From NCBI GenBank assembly GCA_963665045.2, contig CAXXJQ010000003.1, forward strand, positions 124,001 through 188,000: a stretch of DNA of 64,000 nucleotides, given 5' to 3'. The notes below the pieces were generated by a model that was given only the letters and a program-made list of their open reading frames with translations, was not told the origin of the DNA and did no database searches. Both the position numbers and the translations under genes were made by a program. This DNA comes from JAFGRU01 sp016934985 (GTDB lineage: Bacteria > Desulfobacterota > Desulfuromonadia > Desulfuromonadales > JAAYDE01). Positions 39,626-48,083 of this stretch are shown in pieces; the first letter of the stretch is position 1, and every line of letters begins with the position of its first letter.

Positions 39626-40135
39626 TCAGCCGGAGGAGGAAGAAAGAATACGGCTGACTTTGCTTTCCAGATGCCGGCTGTGGCCATGGCAGATAGCAAC
39701 GGCCAGGGCGTCGGAAGCGTCCAGCTGCGCGGCGGCAGGAAGTTTTAAAAGCATCCGGGTCATATGTTGGACCTGTTTTTTGTCGGCTTTTCCGTATCCT
39801 ACCACGGCACTTTTTACTTGCAACGCACTGTATTCAAAAACCGGAATTTGGTGTTGAGCTCCGGCCATCATGGCAACCCCTCGGGCATGACAGAGTTTCA
39901 GGGCGGAAGCGGCGTTTTTGGCGACAAAGACCTTTTCAATGGCAAAAGCCTGTGGGGAATGCTGCTGAATTATCTCCGACAGTTCCCGGAAAATTATCAA
40001 GAGCTTTTCCGCCAGGGCTATCTTTGCCGGGGGTCGGATGACGCCATGGCAAACATGAAGAAGTTTCGGCCCGTCCATTTGGATCAGGCCGTAGCCGGTG
40101 GCCAGACTTCCGGGGTCGACACCCAGAATTCGCAT
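39626..40135 (-). CDS. ruvC: Crossover junction endonuclease RuvC
   Basis: A 169-residue Holliday junction resolvase. The acidic catalytic residues are visible: Asp7 in ILGVDPG, Glu67 in FAIEKVF, and Asp139 and Asp142 in LDASDALA. VKSAVVGYGKADKKQVQ is a family hallmark. Length is normal. Confidence 0.95.
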   Translation of the reverse strand: MRILGVDPGSLATGYGLIQMDGPKLLHVCHGVIRPPAKIALAEKLLIIFRELSEIIQQHSPQAFAIEKVFVAKNAASALKLCHARGVAMMAGAQHQIPVFEYSALQVKSAVVGYGKADKKQVQHMTRMLLKLPAAAQLDASDALAVAICHGHSRHLESKVSRILSSSSG

Positions 40136-40186
40136 AAATATTTATCCCGGACGGACGAGATTACAGCTGACGCCGCGACCTTTCCG

Positions 40187-40930
40187 TCAGTTCATAAGGC
40201 TCTGAAGTTCCTCCTCGCTGATATCAAAATTGGCGTAAACGTTCTGGACATCGTCGTTGTCCTCGAGTTTTTCCATCAGCTTGAGCATCTGCTCGGCCTG
40301 TTTGCCTTCGAGTTTGGCGGTGGTCTGGGGGATCATGGTAATCTCGGCGGTTTCCCAGGTCAGCCCTTTTTCGGCAATGGCATCCCTCACCTCGATAAAA
40401 TCGTTGGGGTCGGTTAACACCTCGATGACGTCCCCTTCATCTTTGACATCCTCGGCGCCTGCTTCAAGGGCGGCTTCGAAGATGGTATCGAAATCCTGGT
40501 CCTTGCTGAAGGAAATCAAGCCTTTGCGGTCAAAGAGAAAGGCGACGGAGCCGCTGACCCCGAGGCTGCCGTTGTGTTTGCTGAAAATATAGCGGACATC
40601 CGCAACCGTGCGGGTACGGTTGTCGGTCATGAATTCAACAATGACAGCCGCGCCGCCCGGCCCGTAACCCTCGAAACTGCCCTCCTCGTAATTGACCCCA
40701 TCCAGACCGCCTGAACCTTTTTTGATGGCCCGTTCGATGGTGTCTTTAGGCATGTTTTCGCTTTTAGCCTTGTCCACGGCCGTTCGCAGGCGCGCGTTGG
40801 CGTCCAGATCCGGCCCGCCTTTGGCGGCAACTGTGATTTCCTTGATCAATTTGGTAAAAACCTTGCCGCGCTTGGCATCCTGGGCACCTTTGCGGTGTTT
40901 AATGTTCGCCCATTTACTATGCCCTGCCAT
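40187..40930 (-). CDS. yebC: YebC/PmpR-family protein
   Basis: A 247-residue member of the highly conserved YebC/TACO1 family (opening MAGHSKWANIKHRKGAQDAKRG, here quoted only in part: GHSKWANIKHRKGAQDA). Members act as DNA-binding regulators or, in more recent work, as translation factors easing ribosome stalling at proline runs. It lies directly before ruvC, a very widely conserved arrangement. Confidence 0.95.
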   Translation of the reverse strand: MAGHSKWANIKHRKGAQDAKRGKVFTKLIKEITVAAKGGPDLDANARLRTAVDKAKSENMPKDTIERAIKKGSGGLDGVNYEEGSFEGYGPGGAAVIVEFMTDNRTRTVADVRYIFSKHNGSLGVSGSVAFLFDRKGLISFSKDQDFDTIFEAALEAGAEDVKDEGDVIEVLTDPNDFIEVRDAIAEKGLTWETAEITMIPQTTAKLEGKQAEQMLKLMEKLEDNDDVQNVYANFDISEEELQSLMN

Positions 40931-41129
40931 AGAGCTGATTCTCCTTTCTATTCAAACACTTTTACGCCCCTTGAGGGGCGCGGAACTGGGCTCATCCTAG
41001 CACGATTTCTTGATATCAAACAAGGCAATTCTGGTCTCGTTAAGCTGGCTCTGAGGCCTTGGTTGTAAGCCCGCGACCGGCCATCAGGTGGGCAAAAAGT
41101 GCCGGCAGGCAAGCCTGGACAGCGAATTT

Positions 41130-42032
41130 TCAGAGCTCAAGGGCCTGGAGTTTTTGCAGGGCTGATTTCTGCTCTTCGGTAAGCTTTGTCGGGACAATCA
41201 CCTCGACGACGGCATAGAGATCACCTGCTGCATGGCTGCCATGAGCGGGTACGCCAAATCCCTTGAGGCGGATTTTACCGCCTGACTGCATGCCGGCGGG
41301 GATTTTTACCTTCTTGCTCTTTCCCAGGGTGGGGACTTCGACGGAAGTACCGAGGCAGGCACTGGAAAAGGGGATTTGAATTTTAACGAAGAGGTCATTG
41401 CCTTCGCGGCTGAAGACGCTGTCCGCTTCGACCCGGACCTCAAGGAGAAGATCCCCTGCGGGGCCGCCGGTCGGACTTTCTCCCCCTTTGCCCGGGATGC
41501 GCAGCTTCTGGCCTGATTCAATTCCGGTCGGAATCCGGACTTCAAGCTGTTCAAGATGAGATCCACGTTTGAAGTCGACGCGGCGTCCCCCGCCGAGAAC
41601 GGCGTTGCGAAACGGGACGGAAATTTTCAGGACATAGTCCTGCCCTTTGATTTGACGGGTTTGGCGGCTGCGGGAAAATGGGTCCTGCCCGACTCCGCCC
41701 CCGCCACCGCCGAAAAAGCGGTTGAAGATATCGTCGGTGCCGAACCCGAACTCGCGGAAGATATCCCCCACGTCGAAGTTGCGGTAGATGTCCTCATGGG
41801 AAAAACGCTGATGAAAGCCGGCTTCGCCGAAGCGGTCGTACTGGCTTCTCTTTTCCTTGTCGGACAGAACCGCATAAGCTTCGGTGATTTCCTTGAACTT
41901 TTCCTCGGCCTTGGCGTCGCCGGGATTTTTGTCCGGATGGTATTTGAGGGCCATTTTCCGGTAGGCCTTTTTAATCTCGTCGCTGGAGGCGTCTTTTTTG
42001 ACGCCCAGGCTGGCATAGTAGTCCTTACCCAT
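41130..42032 (-). CDS. cbpA: DnaJ-type co-chaperone (CbpA-like, no zinc finger)
   Basis: A 300-residue J-domain protein. The J domain (1-70) has the DnaK-activating HPD at 32-34. A Gly/Phe-rich linker (FGFGTDDIFNRFFGGGGGG) and the C-terminal substrate-binding beta domains (YVLKISVPFRNAVLGG, RIPGKGGES) follow. The cysteine-rich zinc domain of true DnaJ is absent, which makes it a class B protein like CbpA. Promoters for this gene and hemG lie in the 157-bp divergent gap. Confidence 0.92.
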   Translation of the reverse strand: MGKDYYASLGVKKDASSDEIKKAYRKMALKYHPDKNPGDAKAEEKFKEITEAYAVLSDKEKRSQYDRFGEAGFHQRFSHEDIYRNFDVGDIFREFGFGTDDIFNRFFGGGGGGVGQDPFSRSRQTRQIKGQDYVLKISVPFRNAVLGGGRRVDFKRGSHLEQLEVRIPTGIESGQKLRIPGKGGESPTGGPAGDLLLEVRVEADSVFSREGNDLFVKIQIPFSSACLGTSVEVPTLGKSKKVKIPAGMQSGGKIRLKGFGVPAHGSHAAGDLYAVVEVIVPTKLTEEQKSALQKLQALEL

Positions 42033-42136
42033 GTGTTCTCTCCAAAAGTATTTAAAGTTGCAGATTCAATATAATGAGCCGTTCGGGAATCGTCAAGAGG
42101 CCGACATTCAGGGCGAAGGACGGGATTGATCTTTTC

Positions 42137-42145
42137 TGTTATAAT
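42137..42145 (+). promoter_or_regulatory. Extended -10 promoter for the PPOX gene
   Basis: TGTTATAAT is a perfect extended -10 element. The -35 region is weak, which is usual for this type. It lies about 45 bases before the start codon. Confidence 0.6.
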
Positions 42146-42189
42146 CTGTCGGGATCAATATGCTTTGAAGATTTAGGGGAAGAGAGAAT

Positions 42190-43599
42190 ATGGCGGATGT
42201 GGTCATTATAGGTGGAGGAATATCAGGGCTTGCGACAGCATTTGCTGTCGAGAGAGAGGCGCGGAAGCAGGGCCTGGATATTTCTACCCTGATCCTGGAA
42301 AAGGGCACCCGGCCCGGCGGTAAGATATGGAGTCGTAAAGAGGACGGCTATCTTTGTGAATGGGGGCCAAACGGTTTTCTGGACAGCAAGCCCTGGACCC
42401 TGGATCTATGTCGGGACACCAGTATCACGGCCCGTCTGCTGCGCTCCAACGACAACGCCCGCAAACGCTTCATCTTTTCCCAGGGTCGGCTTCATCAACT
42501 GCCCGACAGCGCGCAGGCCTTTTTCAGCTCGGGTCTCATCTCCTGGCCGGGGAAGCTGCGCTTGAGTTGCGAACTTCTTATCCCTCCGCGGCGGGACGGA
42601 CATGACGAGACCCTGGCCGATTTTGCTCGTCGCCGTCTCGGCGCCGAAGCTCTCGAAAAACTGATCGGTCCCATGGTTTCAGGGGTTTTTGCCGGTGATC
42701 CCGAAACCATGAGTCTGAAAAGCTGCTTTCCGCGGATTCATGAGTTGGAAACTGAGTACGGCGGGCTTATCAAAGCCCTGTTCAAGTTGCAGAAAAAAAG
42801 GCGTCTGGAAAAAAAGAGCGGCAAGCCGGTAGCCGGGCCGTCGGGACCGGGAGGAGTATTGACCTCCTTTTATGGTGGGATTGATGAACTGATTTCCGGA
42901 GTGGCGGGCGCCCTGACCGGAGAAATTCGAACCCAGGCCAGGGTAACGGGGTTGCGCAAGGAAATAGACGGCTTTGAAATCGATTTGGAGGGAGGCCGGA
43001 TTCTCCAGGCCGTTGCCGTTGTCAGCGCCTGTCCGGCTTATGAGTTGGCGGCCATGGTAGAAAAAATGGATCGGGAAATGGCCAGAATTCTGAACAGAAT
43101 CCCTTATGCTCCCCTGTCTGTAGTCTGCTGTGGTTTTGCTCGCGACAAGATTCCCCATGACCTGAATGGTTTTGGTTATCTGGCCGTCCGTGGGGAGAAG
43201 ATGAATGCCCTCGGCACCCTCTGGGACTCCAGTATTTTCCCCAACCGGGCGCCCCAGGGGTGCGTCCTTCTCCGCTCCATGGTGGGAGGAGCCACCCGCC
43301 CGGAGGTGATGGAATGGTCTGAGGAGAAGGTGCAAACAAAGGTGCTGGAGGATCTGCGTACAAGCATGGGGATTGACCGGAAACCCGATTTTATCCGCGT
43401 CTATCCTCACGAAAAGGCCATTCCCCAGTACTTGAGCGGCCATGGGAAATTAATTGATGGCTTGGCTGACAGGGCACGCTATTCTCCGGGTTTCTTTTTC
43501 ACCGGCAACGCCTTTTTCGGGGTTGGTCTCAACGACTGTGTAAAAGCCGCCAACGAAACTGCCGCCAAGGTTGTCGATTTCATCGGGCATATGAGATAA
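42190..43599 (+). CDS. hemY: Protoporphyrinogen oxidase, FAD-dependent (HemY type)
   Basis: A 469-residue flavoenzyme oxidising (copro)protoporphyrinogen in haem synthesis. The FAD Rossmann motif is VIIGGGISGLATA (5-17) with a GTRPGGKIWS segment. The C-terminal FAD site is SPGFFFTGNAFFGVGLNDC. Length and motifs match the HemY/HemG-II family rather than the flavodoxin-like HemG. AGGGGAAGAG lies before ATG 42190. In anaerobes an alternative acceptor to oxygen is needed, which sequence cannot show. A weak hairpin (43623-43652) follows the stop. Confidence 0.92.
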   Translation: MADVVIIGGGISGLATAFAVEREARKQGLDISTLILEKGTRPGGKIWSRKEDGYLCEWGPNGFLDSKPWTLDLCRDTSITARLLRSNDNARKRFIFSQGRLHQLPDSAQAFFSSGLISWPGKLRLSCELLIPPRRDGHDETLADFARRRLGAEALEKLIGPMVSGVFAGDPETMSLKSCFPRIHELETEYGGLIKALFKLQKKRRLEKKSGKPVAGPSGPGGVLTSFYGGIDELISGVAGALTGEIRTQARVTGLRKEIDGFEIDLEGGRILQAVAVVSACPAYELAAMVEKMDREMARILNRIPYAPLSVVCCGFARDKIPHDLNGFGYLAVRGEKMNALGTLWDSSIFPNRAPQGCVLLRSMVGGATRPEVMEWSEEKVQTKVLEDLRTSMGIDRKPDFIRVYPHEKAIPQYLSGHGKLIDGLADRARYSPGFFFTGNAFFGVGLNDCVKAANETAAKVVDFIGHMR

Positions 43600-44106
43600 G
43601 GCTTTGCCGTTACGGCCTGTGCCCCTGTTGCTTGAGAGCCCCGACAACAGGGCGAATAATCTGTAAATAATATCTTTAATAGTCAATCATCCCCTTCATT
43701 GAAAAATGGTTGCGAGAGGGGGCGGGCCGGTGCGGCCAAGGTGAAACGCAAAGTCAAAATTTCCCCCAGGGGGCGTGTTGACAGCGTTGGCTGAGGCTGG
43801 ATAATTAAATGACAAGCCAGGAGGCGGTTTCTTATCCCCCGGCGCAGCTTCCACCTTGGGCGCAGTGGTTATCCTGCATGTTCGCTCAGGTGACCGCAGG
43901 CCTGACATCAAGGATACTTTCAGAACAACTGCTGATAAACTGGCGTGTCCCTGAGCGGCTCGGGGCTTCAAGGCTCCCGGCTATTGAAAGTAGTTGCTGC
44001 CCATCCAGTGGATAACGCAAATTCAATCCGTGGATATCCATTGTGTGTTTGAGCAAAGGCGACTTTACCATTCGGTTTTTGCCTGGGGCATGTCTCCAAA
44101 AAATTA
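43600..44106. other. Intergenic stretch before the eCIS-core gene
   Basis: Holds an 8-bp hairpin (CCCTGTTG 43623-43630 with CAACAGGG 43645-43652, no T-run) and a promoter at 43778. A 68-codon frame starting at 43809 has no ribosome site and no family resemblance, so I do not call it. Confidence 0.5.
43778..43805 (+). promoter_or_regulatory. Probable sigma-70 promoter upstream of the eCIS-core gene
   Basis: TTGACA, 16-base spacer, GATAAT. It would produce a leader of roughly 300 bases before the DUF4157 gene. Confidence 0.5.
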
Positions 44107-46005
44107 ATGGGTGAAAAAATGAAGGCTTTTGCGACAAAGGAAAAGGGCTCAGTACCTGCGGTCGGTAAGCGGCATGATACTCACCATCCCATAGGGCCTG
44201 TTCAACTGACTCAGCAGGCTGAAATTCGCAGCATCCTTCGCTCTTCAGGCGCGCAGACAAAATTGACTGTAGGCCAGCCCGATGACCCCTGCGAGAAGGA
44301 AGCCGATCGGGTTGCCGATGCGGTGATGCGCATGCCGGATGAAGCTTTACAACGCCAGCCGTTGGAGGAAGAGGAAGAAATGCTGCAGACCAAACCTGCC
44401 GATCGTGAAGAGTGCAGGCCCGATCTCCAGCGCCAGGTCGAAGAGGAGGAAGAGGAAGAACTTCTACAGCCCAAACGCGACGGCAGTGGCGCGATGGAGG
44501 TGACCCCGGACCTTGAACAGGAGATTTCATCCGGTCAGGGTGGCGGTCAACAGCTGCCGGAAAAAAGCCGGGAATTTTTTGAACCCCGCATGGGGCTGGA
44601 TCTGGGCAGGGTTAAGGTTCACTCCGATGCGCAGACGGCGGCTTTGACCCGGCAGATCAATGCCCGGGCATTTACTTTGGGGTCCGACATTTATTTCGAT
44701 GCCGGACAGTTTGCCCCGGAATCCTTTGATGGGAAAAAGCTTTTGGCCCATGAGTTGGCGCATGTGGCGCAGCAAGGTTCGGCCGAAGACTCAGATCAAC
44801 AAAGAGGAAATCAAAGGCTCTTTTCCAAGAAAGACATCAGGATCCAAAGGAGAGAGCTTGCTTCATTAACCGGAGACTATGAAGGTATTGCAGTCAAATC
44901 ATTTACCATTGAAGAATGGCAGACTTTCCTGAAAAGTGCGGATGAATTCAAGAAGGCTATAGCGCTTAATGCTTTTATGGCAAAGTCGCTGGACCGGACT
45001 GTGTTTGATCAGGATGCGGATAGGACAGACCGGGCTACCCAGGCCGCCATTCTCGATAAAATGTTAAAGCCCACAGAACCGGAATGTGTTGATCTGATGT
45101 GTGCATTGTTGTCGACTAAAGGGCTCGATCTGCGGGAAATCGGATCAGCTGAATATGTCACAGGATTCCTTCTTCCTCGGTTTGTCGAAAAGTATTATGC
45201 CTCAGCCATCGAAAAGTTGACGCAAAAAGCCCGGTCCGAAAAGGATGGATGGGCCAAATACGCCATCGATCCCGCTGCAGTTTCCGAACTGTTGGATGAA
45301 GCCGGCGATGTTTTTCCTTTCGTCCCGCATATGGTGAAGTCTCCAGGGATCGGGAGGGGGAACGCCATTGTCCCCGGCTATGACAGATCAAAGGAGGTCG
45401 GTGCAACCGGCCCCCGTGAATTATCTGAAAAAAAACCTCTGGAGACCATGATGGCCCAGGCAATTTCAGGCGCGGTTGCGACGGCCACCGCGGCCATTGG
45501 TTGCGCTCTTGCCGGAGAGTCCCCTGGTGAGTGGAGCAAGTTCAGGGACAGGGTTGAGATGCATGCACGGGTAGTATCCGGCGTTATCAAAGAAGTGCAG
45601 AGAATAGAGGATCTCAACAAAATGATAATGGACCTGACCATAAACCTGGCTTTTGCCGCCTTGGGGCCATTGGCCTCGAATGTCGTTGTTTTCGGCAAGA
45701 AAGTACAGGCAACGGCTGAAAAGGAACTGCGAGAGACCTTGACTGAAGGAATGTTTAAGGCAGCAGCTCTCGAATTTACCAAGGACAGAGTTTTGTCTCT
45801 CGGGTCTTCATTGAGTGGTTTATCAGCCGAGCAATTAAAAACCGACCTTCAGAACCAGTTCAATAACGAGTTGCATGAATACGAAAGAGTGCTTAGAGAA
45901 AAGGATAGCGGGGCCGCGCCGAAATTTAAAATAAAAGGTTGGCAATGGAGAAATATTACCAATGTTTTCGACCTGGTCAAAGGTGCTTTCTACTTCCATA
46001 CTTAA
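44107..46005 (+). CDS. eCIS-core (DUF4157) protein with acidic repeats, orphan effector candidate
   Basis: A 632-residue protein. Residues about 60-150 hold the Glu-rich repeats typical of this family (QRQPLEEEEEMLQTKP; LQRQVEEEEEEELLQPK). They are followed by the DUF4157 domain (about 155-225), with RVKVHSDAQTAALTRQINARA and the metalloprotease-like LAHELAHVAQQ (about 213-223). DUF4157 proteins are often cargo or toxins of extracellular contractile injection systems. The C-terminal 400 residues are unfamiliar, with a glycine/alanine hydrophobic stretch near 455-475 (AISGAVATATAAIGCALAG). No injection-system genes are near. The start may be ATG 44119, which is better spaced from GGGTG. Confidence 0.85.
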   Translation: MGEKMKAFATKEKGSVPAVGKRHDTHHPIGPVQLTQQAEIRSILRSSGAQTKLTVGQPDDPCEKEADRVADAVMRMPDEALQRQPLEEEEEMLQTKPADREECRPDLQRQVEEEEEEELLQPKRDGSGAMEVTPDLEQEISSGQGGGQQLPEKSREFFEPRMGLDLGRVKVHSDAQTAALTRQINARAFTLGSDIYFDAGQFAPESFDGKKLLAHELAHVAQQGSAEDSDQQRGNQRLFSKKDIRIQRRELASLTGDYEGIAVKSFTIEEWQTFLKSADEFKKAIALNAFMAKSLDRTVFDQDADRTDRATQAAILDKMLKPTEPECVDLMCALLSTKGLDLREIGSAEYVTGFLLPRFVEKYYASAIEKLTQKARSEKDGWAKYAIDPAAVSELLDEAGDVFPFVPHMVKSPGIGRGNAIVPGYDRSKEVGATGPRELSEKKPLETMMAQAISGAVATATAAIGCALAGESPGEWSKFRDRVEMHARVVSGVIKEVQRIEDLNKMIMDLTINLAFAALGPLASNVVVFGKKVQATAEKELRETLTEGMFKAAALEFTKDRVLSLGSSLSGLSAEQLKTDLQNQFNNELHEYERVLREKDSGAAPKFKIKGWQWRNITNVFDLVKGAFYFHT

Positions 46006-46309
46006 TTCCCGTTGTTTGATGGCGGGTACTTGCAAATAACATTTCTCAACCTTTTGTCTTTTCAAATCAGTAAGTTGAATTTATAGTCGCTTGACAAATA
46101 TTTAATGATAAGAAAGTTTGTCACAGGCTTCCGGGCGGGTTAAGCGGTGAGAAACAAAAATATCAGGATTTCCCTCGAAAAAGCCTTTCACGGCATTCAT
46201 CCGAACAAGGTGGCGGGGCCGGCATGAAAAGTGGTCGTTCCGGCGGGTTTGACTTTCAACCTTGCAAGCCATTAAACTTGTACAATCAACAGAGACAGGA
46301 AAGCGACTA
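46006..46309. other. Intergenic stretch before thiM
   Basis: I looked for a TPP riboswitch here, as is common before thi genes, and did not find its conserved core. Nothing else is recognisable. Confidence 0.5.
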
Positions 46310-47122
46310 ATGATCGAAAAGACACTCATTGCGACCATTACTGAGGCCTTGGAAAAAGTGAGAGAAGAGAAGCCCCTGGTGGTCAACATCACCAACTATG
46401 TGGTGATGAATAATTCCGCCAATGCCCTTCTCGCTATTGGGGCCTCGCCCATCATGGCACATTCCAGGGAGGAGATGGACGAGATGATGTCCTTCGCAGG
46501 GGCGCTCGTCATCAATATCGGCACTCTGGACAAGCAGTGGATTCCCCGCATGATGTACGCCGTTGAACAGGCGAATAAGCACAAGAAGCCTGTCGTCGTC
46601 GATCCCGTGGGTTGTGGTGCCAGCCGCATACGCACCCGCACCTCGCAGCAGCTTGCCGACCTGGCCGATAATCTCATTATTCGCGCTAATGCCTCCGAGA
46701 TCATCGCGTTGGCGGGAAGTCAGGCGCAAAGCAAAGGGGTGGATGCCATGGATGGCAGTGACGCTGCCCTTGAGGCCGCCAGGTATCTGACTAAAACGTA
46801 TCAGTGCAATGTGGTCATCTCCGGTGAGGTGGACTATGTCGTAACTTCGAGCCAGGTGGTGAAGCTCAGCAATGGACACAGCCTGATGCCGTACGTCACG
46901 GGGACGGGCTGCAGCCTGAGTGCTTTGACGGGCGCCTTCGCTGCGGTTGGGGAAGAGACCGGCCTGGCGGCCGCCGCCGTATTCGCCATCGCAGGGGAAA
47001 TCGCCGCCGAGACCGCCCAGGGGCCGGGCAGCCTGCAGGTAAACATTCTCGATACCCTCTATCGCCTGGATGCCGAAACCCTCCGCGCCAGAATCAAGCT
47101 GGAATGCTTGCCATCCATTTAA
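46310..47122 (+). CDS. thiM: Hydroxyethylthiazole kinase
   Basis: A 270-residue ribokinase-like enzyme that phosphorylates the thiazole alcohol, salvaging it for thiamine. Signatures are PLVVNITNYVVMNNSANALLAIG (quoted in part: NITNYVVMN), VVDPVGCGASRIRT and the anion hole VTGTGCSLSALTGAF. Start ATG 46310 has AGGA upstream; a longer frame from 46262 is not needed. It forms an operon with thiE, 13 bases apart. Confidence 0.94.
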   Translation: MIEKTLIATITEALEKVREEKPLVVNITNYVVMNNSANALLAIGASPIMAHSREEMDEMMSFAGALVINIGTLDKQWIPRMMYAVEQANKHKKPVVVDPVGCGASRIRTRTSQQLADLADNLIIRANASEIIALAGSQAQSKGVDAMDGSDAALEAARYLTKTYQCNVVISGEVDYVVTSSQVVKLSNGHSLMPYVTGTGCSLSALTGAFAAVGEETGLAAAAVFAIAGEIAAETAQGPGSLQVNILDTLYRLDAETLRARIKLECLPSI

Positions 47123-47135
47123 AGGAAATGCCTGG

Positions 47136-47759
47136 ATGAATCCTTACCGTTTATGCCTGGTTACCGATGACAACCACGATTTGGAAACCCTGACCCGTGT
47201 CGTCTCACTCGCCGTCAAGGGTGGTGTCACCATGGTTCAGTTGCGCGAAAAGCACGGTGATGTGCGCGCCTTTATCGAGCGTGCCGCCGCAGTGAAAGAA
47301 GTGCTGAGAGGGGAACATGTCCCCCTGATTATCAATGACCGGGTCGATGTCGCCCTGGCGGTCGATGCTGACGGCGTTCACCTGGGGCAGAGCGACATGC
47401 CGGCCCCTGTTGCGCGGCATCTGCTCGGGAATGAAAAGCTGTTAGGGTTGTCCATCGAGGATGCCGAACAACTGCATGAAGCCAACTCCCTGCCGGTCGA
47501 CTATATTGGTTTGAGCGCCATTTTCAGCACCCCGACAAAAACGGATACCAAAAAAGCATGGGGGATCGACGGCTTGCATTGGGCCTTGCGCAATACCTCG
47601 CTGCCGGTCGTCGCCATTGGCGGCATCAATGAGTCCAACCTTGATGCCGTCATTGCTACCGGCGTGCACGGCATCGCAGTGGTTTCAGCTATCTGCCGGG
47701 CGGAAAAACCCGAGGAGGTTGCGCGGCAGCTTAAAACGGCCCTTATGGTCTCCGGTTAG
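47136..47759 (+). CDS. thiE: Thiamine-phosphate synthase
   Basis: A 207-residue TIM-barrel enzyme joining hydroxymethylpyrimidine diphosphate and thiazole phosphate. Motifs are VQLREK (pyrophosphate-binding), LIINDRVDVALAVDADGVHLGQ, FSTPTKTDTKK and VAIGGI. ATG 47136 is chosen because AAAGGAAA lies upstream and the family begins here; the frame also runs back inside thiM. No thiD follows, so the pyrimidine kinase must be encoded elsewhere. Confidence 0.94.
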   Translation: MNPYRLCLVTDDNHDLETLTRVVSLAVKGGVTMVQLREKHGDVRAFIERAAAVKEVLRGEHVPLIINDRVDVALAVDADGVHLGQSDMPAPVARHLLGNEKLLGLSIEDAEQLHEANSLPVDYIGLSAIFSTPTKTDTKKAWGIDGLHWALRNTSLPVVAIGGINESNLDAVIATGVHGIAVVSAICRAEKPEEVARQLKTALMVSG

Positions 47760-48083
47760 AATCCCAAAGCACAATAGTATCGTCCTTCCTGCCGGATCTC
47801 TTTCCGATTTTTTTGTAAACAATGCCAGCCGCCCGCTCCAGGGCTTTCATGACGAGGCTATAGGCGACGCAGGCCCTGAGCCCTTTGGTTCCCCCTTTTT
47901 ATAATTGCCTGCTTTTTCTTGATACTTGCGGGCAACAGGAGTACTTTATGAAAGATTTAATGTTTGTCTAAAGTTGAGAAAGGGTCATATGATTCACACC
48001 CAAACCGCTATATGGATTTAGCCAGATAGCGGTTTTTTTTCATAAGTTTAATTGCAGATTACCCATAAATTGAGAATTTGATA
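47760..48083. other. Intergenic stretch at the left edge of the defence island
   Basis: No tRNA, integrase or attachment site is visible. It contains a tiny unsupported frame (ATG 47948, seven codons, behind ACAGGAGT) and the terminator at 48006. Confidence 0.5.
48006..48042 (+). terminator. Intrinsic terminator or attenuator just before hsdM
   Basis: Stem ACCGCTAT/ATAGCGGT with eight T's. Only about 40 bases separate it from the hsdM start. The RM promoter therefore either lies inside or after it, or transcription must pass it, which would make it an attenuator. Confidence 0.75.

Noticed and set aside
43809..44015. A 68-codon frame just after a promoter
   Set aside because: No ribosome site, no resemblance to a family and abnormal composition (Ser/Pro/Trp/Cys-rich).
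46006..46309. Possible TPP riboswitch upstream of thiM
   Set aside because: The conserved CTGAGA and ACCTGA(T) core segments are absent.
44107..47759. An injection-system operon around the DUF4157 gene
   Set aside because: Neighbouring genes are protoporphyrinogen oxidase and thiamine genes; no sheath, tube or baseplate proteins are present.
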